Source: Streptococcaceae bacterium
GTDB lineage: Bacteria; Bacillota; Bacilli; Lactobacillales; Streptococcaceae
Direction of reading: 5' to 3'
DNA: 64,000 nucleotides
Assembly: GCA_031269775.1 (NCBI GenBank)
Contig: JAISYQ010000032.1
Span: 53,450-117,449, forward strand
A program made the translations under genes and the position numbers. Positions 50,793 to 59,922 of this stretch are shown here, piece after piece. Numbering within the stretch: position 1 is the first letter of the stretch; every line of letters starts with the position of its first letter. The notes beneath the pieces are model-generated. The model ran no database searches, was not told the origin of the DNA, and worked only from the letters and a program-made list of their open reading frames with translations.

Positions 50793-52139
50793 TTAAATTA
50801 ACCGGTTATCGTTCTTTTTTAAAATTTCAAGCGCTGCTGGAAAAAGAAAAAGTGTAAATAAATAACAGCTATTTATCGTGCGAATAACAGATATCTGACT
50901 GATGATAAAAAAGATCAAAAAATAAGTCATCATGTCATTTATAACAGGGATTAATTTATCTTGTGTGAAATTATATTTTTTTAACTGCAAAAAATTAATT
51001 TTTATTTTTCCAAAATAATATAATATTGGAGTTATGGCGATCAGTCCATAATTTGCTAGATATTGTCCTAGTTCGCTAAGTTGTGGTAAATATTTATCAG
51101 CTAGAAAAAAAGTGATGAATTCAGGATTATTATGAACATTTTTGGCAATGGCAGAAAAAAGATATGGCCCGGAAAAACCTACGCCAAATATTGGGTGTTG
51201 CAAAAAAATTTTAAACAAGCCAAGCGAAATTGCTGTGCGGTTAATTCCAGAGTCATTTTGCCATTTTTGAACTAGATATTCATTTAAAAAATTTTGAACA
51301 CGAGGATGACCAAAGTAAATAAAAATAAGTACAATTAAGGCAAGCATAAAGCTAGAAAAAATAATAAGTTGAATTTTTTTATTTTTATTATTAAAAATTA
51401 TTAAGAAGAGAAAACTCCAAGATAATACGACAAGAATTAATCCACTGGTTGATTTAATTAAAATGGAGAGGATCGTAGTTAATAAAAAGAATCCAATGTA
51501 AAGAATAGTGTTCCTTCTTTTTAATTTAAAAAATAAATTAAATTTATTTTTAAGCAAGGATAAAAGAAGTGGAAAGCTTAGCACACCTATTTGACTTGCA
51601 AAAATTGATGCTTCTTGAGATAATCCATTAATTCTTGGGATGGTTTGAACATAACTTCCCTTTTGATAAAACGAATAAGTCTTGGGCCATTGAGCTTCTA
51701 AGAAGCGCCCAATAAATGAAACAAGGCCCTCTAAATACTTTGTTTTAAGGTATATTTCTTGGATAAAACCAATAAAGAAGGCTATGCCTAAAAAAGCAAA
51801 TGTTCCTTGTAAAAATTGGATGATATGTTTTCGAGTAGTGATGGCTTGCTTAATAAAAGAATAGTTTATAAAAATTAAAATGATGATTTTGACAAATTGG
51901 AAAAAATGCTTCCATGAGTTGTAGTCGATAAATTTATGAGCTGCTTGATAATTAATAATTGCTTGAATAAATATCAGTATGGAAATTAAGATGATAACAT
52001 ATGGATGAATATAAAGATTACGTTCACCTTTTAAAAAGCGCAATATTAAAATTAGACACATCAAAAATAAAGGAAGTGTTAATACACTTGAAATGTATTC
52101 TTTGGTGAAGAATGAAAGCGGCATAAAGAAAAAAGGCAT
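50793..52139 (-). CDS. Polytopic membrane protein, O-antigen ligase/Wzy polymerase-like
   Basis: A 448-residue protein with about 11-12 hydrophobic segments and a long extracellular loop with the Wzy_C-like region (FGVGFSGPYLFSAIAKNVHNN split at that His-Asn). Such proteins polymerise lipid-linked sugar units or ligate them. AAAGGAA lies 8 bp before the start. The nearest glycosyltransferases are 10 kb away. The exact reaction is unknown. Confidence 0.8.
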   Translation of the reverse strand: MPFFFMPLSFFTKEYISSVLTLPLFLMCLILILRFLKGERNLYIHPYVIILISILIFIQAIINYQAAHKFIDYNSWKHFFQFVKIIILIFINYSFIKQAITTRKHIIQFLQGTFAFLGIAFFIGFIQEIYLKTKYLEGLVSFIGRFLEAQWPKTYSFYQKGSYVQTIPRINGLSQEASIFASQIGVLSFPLLLSLLKNKFNLFFKLKRRNTILYIGFFLLTTILSILIKSTSGLILVVLSWSFLFLIIFNNKNKKIQLIIFSSFMLALIVLIFIYFGHPRVQNFLNEYLVQKWQNDSGINRTAISLGLFKIFLQHPIFGVGFSGPYLFSAIAKNVHNNPEFITFFLADKYLPQLSELGQYLANYGLIAITPILYYFGKIKINFLQLKKYNFTQDKLIPVINDMMTYFLIFFIISQISVIRTINSCYLFTLFLFPAALEILKKNDNRLI

Positions 52140-52493
52140 AGATAATATTCCTTTCTAAGAACTGTGCAAAAAGTGTTTACAGTCCATAAATTCTAAAATT
52201 GATTTATTTTTAAAAATTTTCTAAATATGGCTAATTTTTTCAAAATCTTCACAGCTGATACCACTTAGGTGTCTTATTATTTTTCACCCTATCTTTTTTT
52301 GAGTGAAATATAACACAGCTGTGGGATCGTAAACAGATTTTTACTTCTAAATAATAAACAATTATATATTAAAAATCCATTTTTCGTGTTTTTTGAGCTT
52401 TGACATATTATCTGTGTTTGTTGATAAAAAAAGGTAAGAGTATCATGAAAAGCGTAGATTTAGTGTTTTTATAAATTATTTAGGAGGAAAATT
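52140..52493. other. Repeat-containing gap with no gene
   Basis: This stretch holds a family B arm (GGATCGTAAACAG, 52324-52336), a GCGTAGATTTAGTG phrase shared with the element at 24420, and a small palindrome near 52258-52274 (GATACC...GGTGTC). It is probably a decayed family B element and upstream region for the secreted-peptide relic. Confidence 0.4.
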
Positions 52494-52601
52494 ATGAAAT
52501 TTAACACAAAACGCAAGTTAATTTTTCTTTTATCTGTAAGTTTTATGATAATACAATTTTTCTCTGCTCCTCAGTCAATTTCTGCCGAAAAATATCGATA
52601 A
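52494..52601 (+). pseudogene. Signal peptide of a truncated secreted protein
   Basis: TAGGAGGAAAATT precedes an ATG, and the frame reads MKFNTKRKLIFLLSVSFM, then a hydrophobic stretch to FFSAPQSISAEKYR and TAA at 52599. This is a complete Sec signal peptide with a likely cleavage after SA; only about four mature residues follow. Past the stop come DFPYSW, another stop, and KNIKNKQGEGKMK. It looks like the start of a secreted protein whose body was deleted or replaced. The protein family is unknown. Confidence 0.6.
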
Positions 52602-52678
52602 GATTTTCCATATTCTTGGTAAAAAAACATAAAGAATAAGCAAGGTGAAGGGAAAATGAAATGAGATCATAGACATCT

Positions 52679-54058
52679 TTAATATTCTAGTAAAGCATCA
52701 ACAATTTCTTTAAAGCCCATTTCATTGGAAGCTTTTAACATAACGAGATCTTTTGGTTTGATAAAAGCTTTAACTGCTTTAATAAGTTTGACTTTGTCAT
52801 TTTTTTGATAGTAAAAGCAAGTTTTTTTTGGATATTTTATTTTAATAACTTGATATAAATTTGACATTTCTTCACCATATAAGAAAAGATAGTGGATGGT
52901 ATCAGGATAAAGATTAAAAGCCAAGTTTTTATGAAATTCTTTTGCATTTTCACCCAAATTAAGCATATCCCCAAGGATTACAATGCGCCTGCTAGTAGTA
53001 GGTATTGGCATCTGAGCAAAACTTTTTAAAACGAGTTTCATAGCTGTTGGATTGGCGTTATAAATATCGGATAGAATTTCTACGCCGTCGTCTCTTTTAA
53101 GCCATTCTGTACGATTTTGAGTTAATTTTACTTTTTTTAAGCTCTCACAAATATCTTTGGTAGCAATCTTCATTTGCTGGCCGATAAATGCTGCAATTAA
53201 CGCATTTTTGACATTATAGCTTCCTGAAAGTGGAATTGTAAATTTTCCTTCTAAAAAATTTAAAGTAAAAATCGTTTGTGTTTTTTCTTCGCTAATTATT
53301 TTAGCTCGCAGATCACTAGTATTATCTATCCCAAAAGTTAGCATTTTTTGTGGTAATTTTTGTATAAGGGGTTTTAGTAAAGGTTCATTTCCCGGTGTAA
53401 TCAGAGTTCCATTACTTTTTAAACCATTAATTATTTCAAATTTTCCTTTTGCAATATTAATTCGGGTTTTAAAAGTTTTTAAATGCGACTCTCCAATTAA
53501 GGTAATAACAGCGATATCAGGTTTTGTAAGCGTTGATAGTAAATGTAAATCCCCTGGATGATCCATACCCATTTCTAAAACTAACTTTTCAGTATCATCT
53601 GGCATCGATAAAATGGTGTAAGGTAACCCGATCTCATTATTATAATTACCCTGGGTTTTATAAGTTTTATATGTTTTGCTAAGAATAGCATAAGTCATGT
53701 CTTTAGTCGTCGTTTTACCGTTAGAGCCAGTGATAGCTATTACCTCAGGTTGTATTTTTTGCAAATAATAGCTCGCTAATTGTTGCATGGCAGCTAAAGG
53801 GTCTGTAACTTGAATGACAGCTATTTCATAAGGAGCATCTTCAAGATTTTTAGCCCACAAAGTAGCGATAGCACCTTGCTTTATTGCTTCTCTAATGAAA
53901 TCGTGACCATCTCGTTTTCCTTTTAGGGGAACAAAGATATTGCCTAATATGATCTTTCGTGTATCAAATTTAACACCTGTTAATTCCAAATCTTGATATT
54001 GACTTATATCATTGATCGCTCCTATAACTTTGGCTACTTCATGGATCGTTAATTTCAT
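52679..54058 (-). CDS. murF: UDP-MurNAc-tripeptide--D-Ala-D-Ala ligase
   Basis: MurF adds D-Ala-D-Ala to the UDP-MurNAc-tripeptide. The 459-residue protein has VIAITGSNGKTTTKDMTYAI, EMGMDHPGDLHLL, and NAPTAMKL-type central-domain segments including SDIYNANPTAMKLVL. It lies directly after ddl on the minus strand with a 15-bp gap, the usual ddl-murF pair. The start follows AAAAGGAC. The frame is complete. Confidence 0.96.
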   Translation of the reverse strand: MKLTIHEVAKVIGAINDISQYQDLELTGVKFDTRKIILGNIFVPLKGKRDGHDFIREAIKQGAIATLWAKNLEDAPYEIAVIQVTDPLAAMQQLASYYLQKIQPEVIAITGSNGKTTTKDMTYAILSKTYKTYKTQGNYNNEIGLPYTILSMPDDTEKLVLEMGMDHPGDLHLLSTLTKPDIAVITLIGESHLKTFKTRINIAKGKFEIINGLKSNGTLITPGNEPLLKPLIQKLPQKMLTFGIDNTSDLRAKIISEEKTQTIFTLNFLEGKFTIPLSGSYNVKNALIAAFIGQQMKIATKDICESLKKVKLTQNRTEWLKRDDGVEILSDIYNANPTAMKLVLKSFAQMPIPTTSRRIVILGDMLNLGENAKEFHKNLAFNLYPDTIHYLFLYGEEMSNLYQVIKIKYPKKTCFYYQKNDKVKLIKAVKAFIKPKDLVMLKASNEMGFKEIVDALLEY

Positions 54059-54073
54059 TTTTAAAAGTCCTTT

Positions 54074-55111
54074 TTAAAAATAAGACTGACGTTTGGCAAA
54101 ACGTTTTTCTGCTAGTTGGATCAACTCTTCAATTAAATCTTGACATTTTAAACCCATATTTTCCCAAAGCAAAGGAAATATGGAAAATTGGGTGAAACCT
54201 GGCATAGTATTTAATTCATTAAAAAATAGCTCATTGTTAGCTGTTAAAAAGAAGTCACAGCGGGCAAGCCCAGAACCGGCGAGTATTTCATATGCTTTTT
54301 TAGCATATTCACAAGCTTGGTGATGGATTTTTTCAGGGATCTTAGCAGAAATTTTCATTTGAATTTTATTATCGATATATTTGGCATTGTAATCATAAAA
54401 TGCGACATCTTTGATAATTTCACCGGCATCAGTTATTTTGATATCCTCATTTCCTAAGATACCAACTTCAATTTCGCGCGCTTTTATTCCTTGTTCAATT
54501 AAGGCACGAAAGTCATATTTAAAAGCAGTATCTAGTGCTTCTTGCAATCCTGAAGAATCCTCAATGCGTGTGATTCCAACAGAAGAGCCCATATTGGCTG
54601 GTTTAACATATAATGGATAAATCAAATTATTAATTTTTTCCAAAATGCTTCCTGGATTTTCTAACCAAATTTTTTTTAAAACAGGAACAAAAGGAACTTG
54701 TGGAATACCTACTCCTTGCAATAAATGTTTGCTGATAATTTTATCCATTGCACATGCAGAAGCTAGCACGCCTGCGCCAATATAAGGCATTTCAAGTATT
54801 TCAAGAAAACCTTGAATCGTTCCATCTTCACCCATGGGACCGTGCAAAACAGGAAAAGCAATTGCTCCTAGTGTTTTAATTTGACAAGGGGAGATATTTT
54901 TAGATGTATTGCTCAAATGCAAAATATTTGGAGATATTGGTTTATTTGTTAAATAAGGCCCTTTTATCCATTTACCTTTAGGAGAAATAAAAACTGTTTG
55001 TACTTCATAGTTATCATAATAGATGGATGATAATACTGAAAAGGCGGACAAAATAGAAACATCATGTTCACAACGATGTCCACCATAGATTAAAACAATT
55101 TTTTTCTTCAA
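54074..55111 (-). CDS. ddl: D-alanine--D-alanine ligase
   Basis: Ddl joins D-Ala to D-Ala for MurF. The 345-residue protein has HGPMGEDGTIQGFLE, IGAGVLASACAMDK and NELNTMPGFTQFS. In the specificity segment FYDYNAKYIDNK the residue after AK is Tyr; D-lactate-type ligases of Leuconostoc and many lactobacilli have Phe there, so D-Ala-D-Ala is predicted. TTG 55111 is chosen because GGAGG lies 7 bp upstream, while ATG 55135 overlaps glpF and lacks a box. It is in a glpF-ddl-murF series. Confidence 0.95.
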   Translation of the reverse strand: MKKKIVLIYGGHRCEHDVSILSAFSVLSSIYYDNYEVQTVFISPKGKWIKGPYLTNKPISPNILHLSNTSKNISPCQIKTLGAIAFPVLHGPMGEDGTIQGFLEILEMPYIGAGVLASACAMDKIISKHLLQGVGIPQVPFVPVLKKIWLENPGSILEKINNLIYPLYVKPANMGSSVGITRIEDSSGLQEALDTAFKYDFRALIEQGIKAREIEVGILGNEDIKITDAGEIIKDVAFYDYNAKYIDNKIQMKISAKIPEKIHHQACEYAKKAYEILAGSGLARCDFFLTANNELFFNELNTMPGFTQFSIFPLLWENMGLKCQDLIEELIQLAEKRFAKRQSYF

Positions 55112-55131
55112 ATTAAAACCTCCTATAATTT

Positions 55132-55950
55132 TCAAACTAGTTGCTTATAAGCAAGCTCCTCGTAAATCAATTTAAAAAGAGCTACTGCAATAATTGAGGC
55201 TAAAATTGGTGCTAAAATAGGCACCCAGGCATACCACCACTTAGAATCTCCTTTATTTTTTAAAGGTAAAATTGCATGTAAAATACGCGGTCCAAGATCT
55301 CTTGCTGGATTTAATCCTGGACCTGTCGTTCCACCCATTGAAGCAACTAAAACCATTACTAAAAAGCCAAGAGCTAAATGTCCTATTTCTAAGGAACCTG
55401 CATGAAAACCGGCGTTTGTTTGCTGTACACCAAAGAATAATTTAGTAATTCCTAAAGCTCCAAAAAATAATACGAAAGAGCTAAAAAATTCACTTAAAAA
55501 GCCATAGAAGCAGGAATTTACATTATCAATGGTTGAGAATGTTCCTAAAATAGCATTTTTTTCTGTTGTTAAATCATAATAAGGTTTGTGAACAGCATAT
55601 ACAATTAATTGCCCAACCATGGCACCTAAAAATTGTGCAGCAATATATTGAGCAACATGCATCCATGGAAACATATTGTTAATTGCTAAACCTAAAGTAA
55701 ATGCCGGATTGATATGACTTCCTGAGATATTGCCAAACATTAATGATGGAATAGCAACACCCATACCATATCCCAAAGCAATCGTCATCCAACCAGAAGC
55801 AAAACCTTTTGTACCTTTTAATTCTACATTAGCTACAGCACCATTACCTAAAATGATTAAAAACATCGTGCCAAAAAATTCCGTAATGTATTTAATCATC
55901 CAGCCATGAGAATTTGCTGTATCCATTAAAATCGTCCATGAGACTCCCAT
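55132..55950 (-). CDS. glpF: MIP-family channel, glycerol facilitator type
   Basis: A 272-residue aquaglyceroporin with six helices and both NPA motifs, HINPAFTLG and GLNPARDLGPR. The spacing and length of the loops match GlpF rather than water-only aquaporins. In lactobacilli such channels also pass lactic acid. AAGGAG lies 12 bp before the ATG, slightly far. It leads the glpF-ddl-murF series; glpK and glpO are not nearby. Confidence 0.93.
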   Translation of the reverse strand: MGVSWTILMDTANSHGWMIKYITEFFGTMFLIILGNGAVANVELKGTKGFASGWMTIALGYGMGVAIPSLMFGNISGSHINPAFTLGLAINNMFPWMHVAQYIAAQFLGAMVGQLIVYAVHKPYYDLTTEKNAILGTFSTIDNVNSCFYGFLSEFFSSFVLFFGALGITKLFFGVQQTNAGFHAGSLEIGHLALGFLVMVLVASMGGTTGPGLNPARDLGPRILHAILPLKNKGDSKWWYAWVPILAPILASIIAVALFKLIYEELAYKQLV

Positions 55951-56221
55951 GAATTATTTTCTCTCCTTTTTAATCTACCATACAAACCTTTATCTTTTCT
56001 TTTAGCTAGTCTAAGGAATATTCGTGAATTTATCAAGAGTTTTTATTTATGTGCATGTATTGAATCCGCATCGCAATTTTGCAAATGTCTTTTGTAAGGC
56101 AATTTGCTTCATTGACGAGTATCACTCATGGAAATATAATAAATGTGTAAAAAGGTTGCAGATAGACTTTAAAGAAATTTCCCATATCTGGTGTTTTGTC
56201 TTTCTTCAAAAGGAGCAGGTC

Positions 56222-56809
56222 ATGAACTCTAAAATTAAAATTGCAATCAATTTTATATCTTTAATAGGGTTTATTGGAACTATATTGCTTTGTATTTATT
56301 TTTTTCATCTTGATATTTTTAATGATCCTGATATTTTTAAAAAAATAGTAGATAAACGAGTATATCTGGGTATTTTTATTTTTATCATAATCCAAATAAT
56401 TCAAGTAGTTATTCCTATTATTCCTGGAGGTGTCAGTATTGCGGCTGGTGTTCTTGTTTTTGGTCCATTTTGGGGCTTTATTTATAACTATGTTGGCATT
56501 ATTATTGGCTCTTTTCTTCTTTTCTTTTTAGGTAAAGTTTATGGGAAACCATTTGTTCAAACATTGGTTGGCAAAAAAACATTTAATAAATATATTGGCA
56601 AACTAGATAATAATAAGTGGGATACCTTATTTGCTATTCTAATTTTCTTTCCACTTGCACCTGATGATGCACTGGTATTAATGAGCAGTTTAACAAAAAT
56701 GAAATTTAAAAAATTTGCTTTAATTATGCTGTTAGGTAAACTATTTGCTATCTTTATTTATAGTTTTGGTTTGGTCCGTCTTGGACAATTCTTCACTAAT
56801 CTTTTTTAA
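56222..56809 (+). CDS. VTT-domain (DedA/TVP38-like) membrane protein
   Basis: A 195-residue protein with about five membrane segments and the VTT core: IPIIPGGVSIAAGVLVFGP, GIIIGSFLLFFLGKVYGK and FFPLAPDDALVLMSSLTKM. VTT proteins act as lipid scramblases or flippases in some species; the role here is unknown. ATG 56222 follows AAAGGAG by 7 bp, although the frame is open for 66 more codons upstream. The stop codon lies in a family B arm. Confidence 0.88.
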   Translation: MNSKIKIAINFISLIGFIGTILLCIYFFHLDIFNDPDIFKKIVDKRVYLGIFIFIIIQIIQVVIPIIPGGVSIAAGVLVFGPFWGFIYNYVGIIIGSFLLFFLGKVYGKPFVQTLVGKKTFNKYIGKLDNNKWDTLFAILIFFPLAPDDALVLMSSLTKMKFKKFALIMLLGKLFAIFIYSFGLVRLGQFFTNLF

Positions 56810-56830
56810 GAGCCTGTTAACGATCTTTAA
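56806..56830. repeat. Family B arm between two convergent genes
   Basis: TTTAAGAGCCTGTTAACGAT followed by CTTTA is one family B arm. The stop of the VTT gene (plus strand, 56807-56809) and the stop of the deacetylase (minus strand, 56827-56829) both lie within it. Confidence 0.65.
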
Positions 56831-57771
56831 TGATTTTCTGCTGTTTTTAAAACATTTAATACTTCCTCACCTGTCATATTTGAGTTGATACGCACTCTAG
56901 ATAACGTTAATAAACCATCACTTTTAGCAGCAAAACCACTCTGTGTTGTAAATCCTAATTTATAACCAGCTTGATTTGCAAGATTAGCTGTATGCTCATC
57001 GAATTTGCCTGCAGGATAACAAATAGCTAAAGTTTCTTGTTTTAATGAATTATCTAAATGTTTCTTTGATGTTTGTAATTGTTCTAATTGATCTTTCACA
57101 TTTAAACTTTCCATTGATTGATGAGAGGCTGTATGGCTTTGGAAAGAAATTAAACCACTTTTCTTCATTTCTAGTATTTGTGGATCTGTTAAATAATTAA
57201 TCTTATTTAAAAAATTAGTAACAACAAAACTAGTTGCCTTCATATTATATTTTTTCAACAATGGATATGCATTTTTATAAAAATCATCAAAACCATCATC
57301 AAATGTTAAACATATAACTTTTTTTGCAGGTTTTTTATTTTCCGTAAAAATCAAGTATGCTTCTTCAGGTGAAACGCTTGTATAACCATCCTTTTTTAAA
57401 GTATCTAGCTGAAATTCAAAATCTTCTGGTGTAAGGCAATTATTATCTGTAATTTCATGCGTTATATGGTGATACATTAAAGTTGGTACCCATGCTTCTT
57501 CTTGAGATGGAATCCATTTGCTAGTGTCAATATTATTAGAATTTATTGTCGACTTAACTGCTTGTGATTTTGAAATTGACTCCTTTGTTTTTTTTATTTT
57601 TTGTTTAGAAACGCTCGTTATTTCTTTTTTAACTTGTTGCGTTTTGTTTAATCCAGTTAAAGTAAAATAGCTTAAAGGTGTTAACACTATAATGATAAGC
57701 AAAATCATAATTAGAGAAAACTTAATATTTGCAATTTTACGTTTTTGTTGCCATTTTTTTTTCCTATTCAT
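56827..57771 (-). CDS. Membrane-anchored polysaccharide deacetylase (NodB domain)
   Basis: A 314-residue protein with a single N-terminal anchor (FSLIMILLIIIVLTPLSYF), a Lys/Ser-rich stalk and a NodB domain. The domain has the metal motif TFDDGFDDFY, SHTASHQSM and YPAGKF. Such enzymes remove N-acetyl groups from peptidoglycan, PNAG or other polysaccharide; the PNAG type (IcaB/PgaB-like, with LMYHHI at the start) fits best. The arrangement after ccpA (16-bp gap) may place it under the same transcript. Confidence 0.9.
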   Translation of the reverse strand: MNRKKKWQQKRKIANIKFSLIMILLIIIVLTPLSYFTLTGLNKTQQVKKEITSVSKQKIKKTKESISKSQAVKSTINSNNIDTSKWIPSQEEAWVPTLMYHHITHEITDNNCLTPEDFEFQLDTLKKDGYTSVSPEEAYLIFTENKKPAKKVICLTFDDGFDDFYKNAYPLLKKYNMKATSFVVTNFLNKINYLTDPQILEMKKSGLISFQSHTASHQSMESLNVKDQLEQLQTSKKHLDNSLKQETLAICYPAGKFDEHTANLANQAGYKLGFTTQSGFAAKSDGLLTLSRVRINSNMTGEEVLNVLKTAENH

Positions 57772-57787
57772 TTTTTTACTCCGAATA

Positions 57788-58792
57788 TTATATTTTTTTC
57801 GTAGAGCCTTTTTCTTCTATGTTGTATGGAAGGATTACATTGCGTTTTTCAACTTCTTCTTTATTCATTAATTTTGTAAGTAAACGCATAGAAACTGCTC
57901 CTAAATCATAAAGAGATTGTTTAATTGAAGATATGCGTGGTCTAGCAAATTCTGTTAAAGCAGAATTATTACTGGTAATTATTTCGATTTTTTCAGGTAT
58001 AGCTACGCCTAAATCAAGTAAACCATTCATTAAACCAATGGCTAGCTCATCATCAGTAACATAACAAGCAGTAGCCTCAATATTTTTTATCCGTTTAGCT
58101 AATTTTTTCCCCTCTTCAAAATTATAATTGGTTTCAAATATTAAATCTTTGCTATATGAAAGATAATTTTCCAAAAGAGCTGCTTTATAACCTTTCAAGC
58201 GTTGCTTATTAATTGGATCAATCAATGGACCTGAAATAAAAGCGATTTTTTTATTATCATGGCTTGCTAGAAGTGAAGTTGCGTCTTTACTTGCTAATTT
58301 ATAATTGATATTTACAGAAGGGATTTTTTTATTTGAATCGATGGTTCCTGCTAAAACAATCGGTATATACGTGCGCGAAAATCCTTCTCGCATCTTGTCT
58401 GTAATACGACGCCCCATAAAAATAATACCGTCCATTTGCTTAGCTAATAATGTATTAAACACAATTAACTCTTTTTGAGCATCACCATTTGAATTGGCTA
58501 AACCAATATTGTATTTATACATCGTTGCAATATCATCAACCCCTAATGCTAAGCTTGCAAAAAAAGCATTTGAAATATCAGGAATGATTACTCCTACTGT
58601 GGTTGTTTTTTTGCTAGCCAATCCTCTAGCAACAGCATTGGGTCGATAATCTAGTTGTTCAATAACTTCTAACACCTTTTTGCGAGTGCTTGGTTTTACA
58701 TTTGGGTTATCATTAACAACACGAGAAACAGTTGCCATGGAAACTTCTGCTTTTTTAGCGACATCATAAATGGTGGTGGTTTGCTTATTCAT
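57788..58792 (-). CDS. ccpA: Catabolite control protein A
   Basis: CcpA is the LacI-family regulator that, with HPr-Ser-P, binds cre sites and controls carbon use. The 334-residue protein has the HTH TTIYDVAKKAEVSMATVSR, VVNDNPNVKPSTRKKVLEVI and ARGLASKKTTTVGVIIPDI, essentially the CcpA consensus. AAAGGAG precedes the ATG by 8 bp. In many Firmicutes ccpA is next to pepQ; it is not here. The polysaccharide deacetylase follows. Confidence 0.95.
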   Translation of the reverse strand: MNKQTTTIYDVAKKAEVSMATVSRVVNDNPNVKPSTRKKVLEVIEQLDYRPNAVARGLASKKTTTVGVIIPDISNAFFASLALGVDDIATMYKYNIGLANSNGDAQKELIVFNTLLAKQMDGIIFMGRRITDKMREGFSRTYIPIVLAGTIDSNKKIPSVNINYKLASKDATSLLASHDNKKIAFISGPLIDPINKQRLKGYKAALLENYLSYSKDLIFETNYNFEEGKKLAKRIKNIEATACYVTDDELAIGLMNGLLDLGVAIPEKIEIITSNNSALTEFARPRISSIKQSLYDLGAVSMRLLTKLMNKEEVEKRNVILPYNIEEKGSTKKI

Positions 58793-59118
58793 ATTTTAAT
58801 CTCCTTTTTGTTGTATCTAATTCTTTAATTTTTCCAAAAATCAGCAAAATATGTTCAATAATAACTTAACTAAATTCAAATCTAAAGCTATTTAGCAGGA
58901 TAGGTTGTAATTTTTTTAATTGCAAGCTGCCATTGAATGATTAAGTAATCGAAATTACGAAATTCATAATTTGATTTTAAATATTGATAAGAATAAAGCA
59001 AAAGTCCCTAACTTTTTTGCCAGGAGTAATTATGTAACGTTGATATTGTTATTATGGATAATCTGCTTTTACATAAAGTTGATGGAGTATAAAGCCGATT
59101 ATTCAAAAAGGAGCAAAA

Positions 59119-59211
59119 ATGTTATTTCTGCCACCTTGTTCTTTACATTTTAACCCAATTGAAATGTGTTGGTCAAAGATGAAAGCACTTCTTTGCAATA
59201 AATACTTATAA
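59119..59211 (+). pseudogene. IS630-type transposase, C-terminal fragment
   Basis: The frame reads MLFLPPCSLHFNPIEMCW and SKMKALL to a TAA at 59209-59211. L-P-P-x-S-x-x-x-N-P-I-E-x-x-W with following K is the hallmark end of IS630/Tc1-like transposases carrying the last catalytic Glu. Upstream sequence back to about 58960 is broken. No terminal repeats were found. Confidence 0.7.
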
Positions 59212-59226
59212 ATTTAATGCTGATTT

Positions 59227-59760
59227 TCAAGTCAATCGACCATAATCTAAAGCGAATTTAAAAGGCAATCTTTTTTGGGGTTTTGAATTGTAAAGCCAAT
59301 AGTCTAAAACAGCAGAAATTAGAATAGCTAGTGGAGCATTTTCTTTTTCAGGGATTATTAAAGAGTAAAAATCCCCTCTAAGCATATGAGTACCTAGCAT
59401 TTTCATAATGATGGTATGACCATGTTTAATTTCATAGCGATGCTTTAAAAAATCTCCACTAGCTATCCAATTAAGTTTTGATAAAAAATATTTATTTTTT
59501 TTAAAAGTCGGTATTTTTTGCATGGTTGCAACTTTTTCATATTTTTGATATAAAGAAAATCTGCCACCACTAGAAAGAGAAATTTGTTGAATAAAGCCAA
59601 GAAGATGTCCATCTAAATCATAAAGACTAACCTTATCATGACGTTTTCCCCAACGACCAGCAAGAAAATAAATATTTTTTCCATCTTCATCTTGCACGAG
59701 TGTTCGCGCATTTGAACTTAAAGCTTTTTGCTGAATAAAATATTCTGCCATTGTGTTCAC
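59227..59760 (-). CDS. LURP-one-related (YxjI-like) protein
   Basis: A 177-residue protein with the LURP-one/Tubby-like beta-barrel pattern: YFIQQKALSSNARTLVQDEDG near the start (read in two parts), VSLYDLDGHLLGFIQQ and FSLYQKYEKVATMQK. The bacterial members have unknown function and may bind membranes or lipids. The start is either GTG 59760 or ATG 59751 (MAEYFIQQ); neither has a strong binding site. It stands alone. Confidence 0.7.
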   Translation of the reverse strand: MNTMAEYFIQQKALSSNARTLVQDEDGKNIYFLAGRWGKRHDKVSLYDLDGHLLGFIQQISLSSGGRFSLYQKYEKVATMQKIPTFKKNKYFLSKLNWIASGDFLKHRYEIKHGHTIIMKMLGTHMLRGDFYSLIIPEKENAPLAILISAVLDYWLYNSKPQKRLPFKFALDYGRLT

Positions 59761-59922
59761 GCTTTCTTGATGTGGCTATTAATAGTCAGATAAGTTTTTA
59801 CGATTTTTAAATTTTCATTAAAAATGATATGTGCTGCTATGTTTTTAACTTTAAGTCTCGTTACAAAACTTATTTGCGTTAATTTTAACATGGGAGTATT
59901 AGGTTAATTGATTAATATTAAT

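Noticed and set aside
56024..56221. 66-codon N-terminal extension of the VTT protein
   Set aside because: The strong AAAGGAG box directly before ATG 56222 and the normal family length favour the shorter start; the upstream part is not hydrophobic or conserved-looking.
58971..59153. 60-codon plus-strand frame upstream of the transposase fragment
   Set aside because: It runs across the IS630 C-terminal fragment in another frame and has no start signal.
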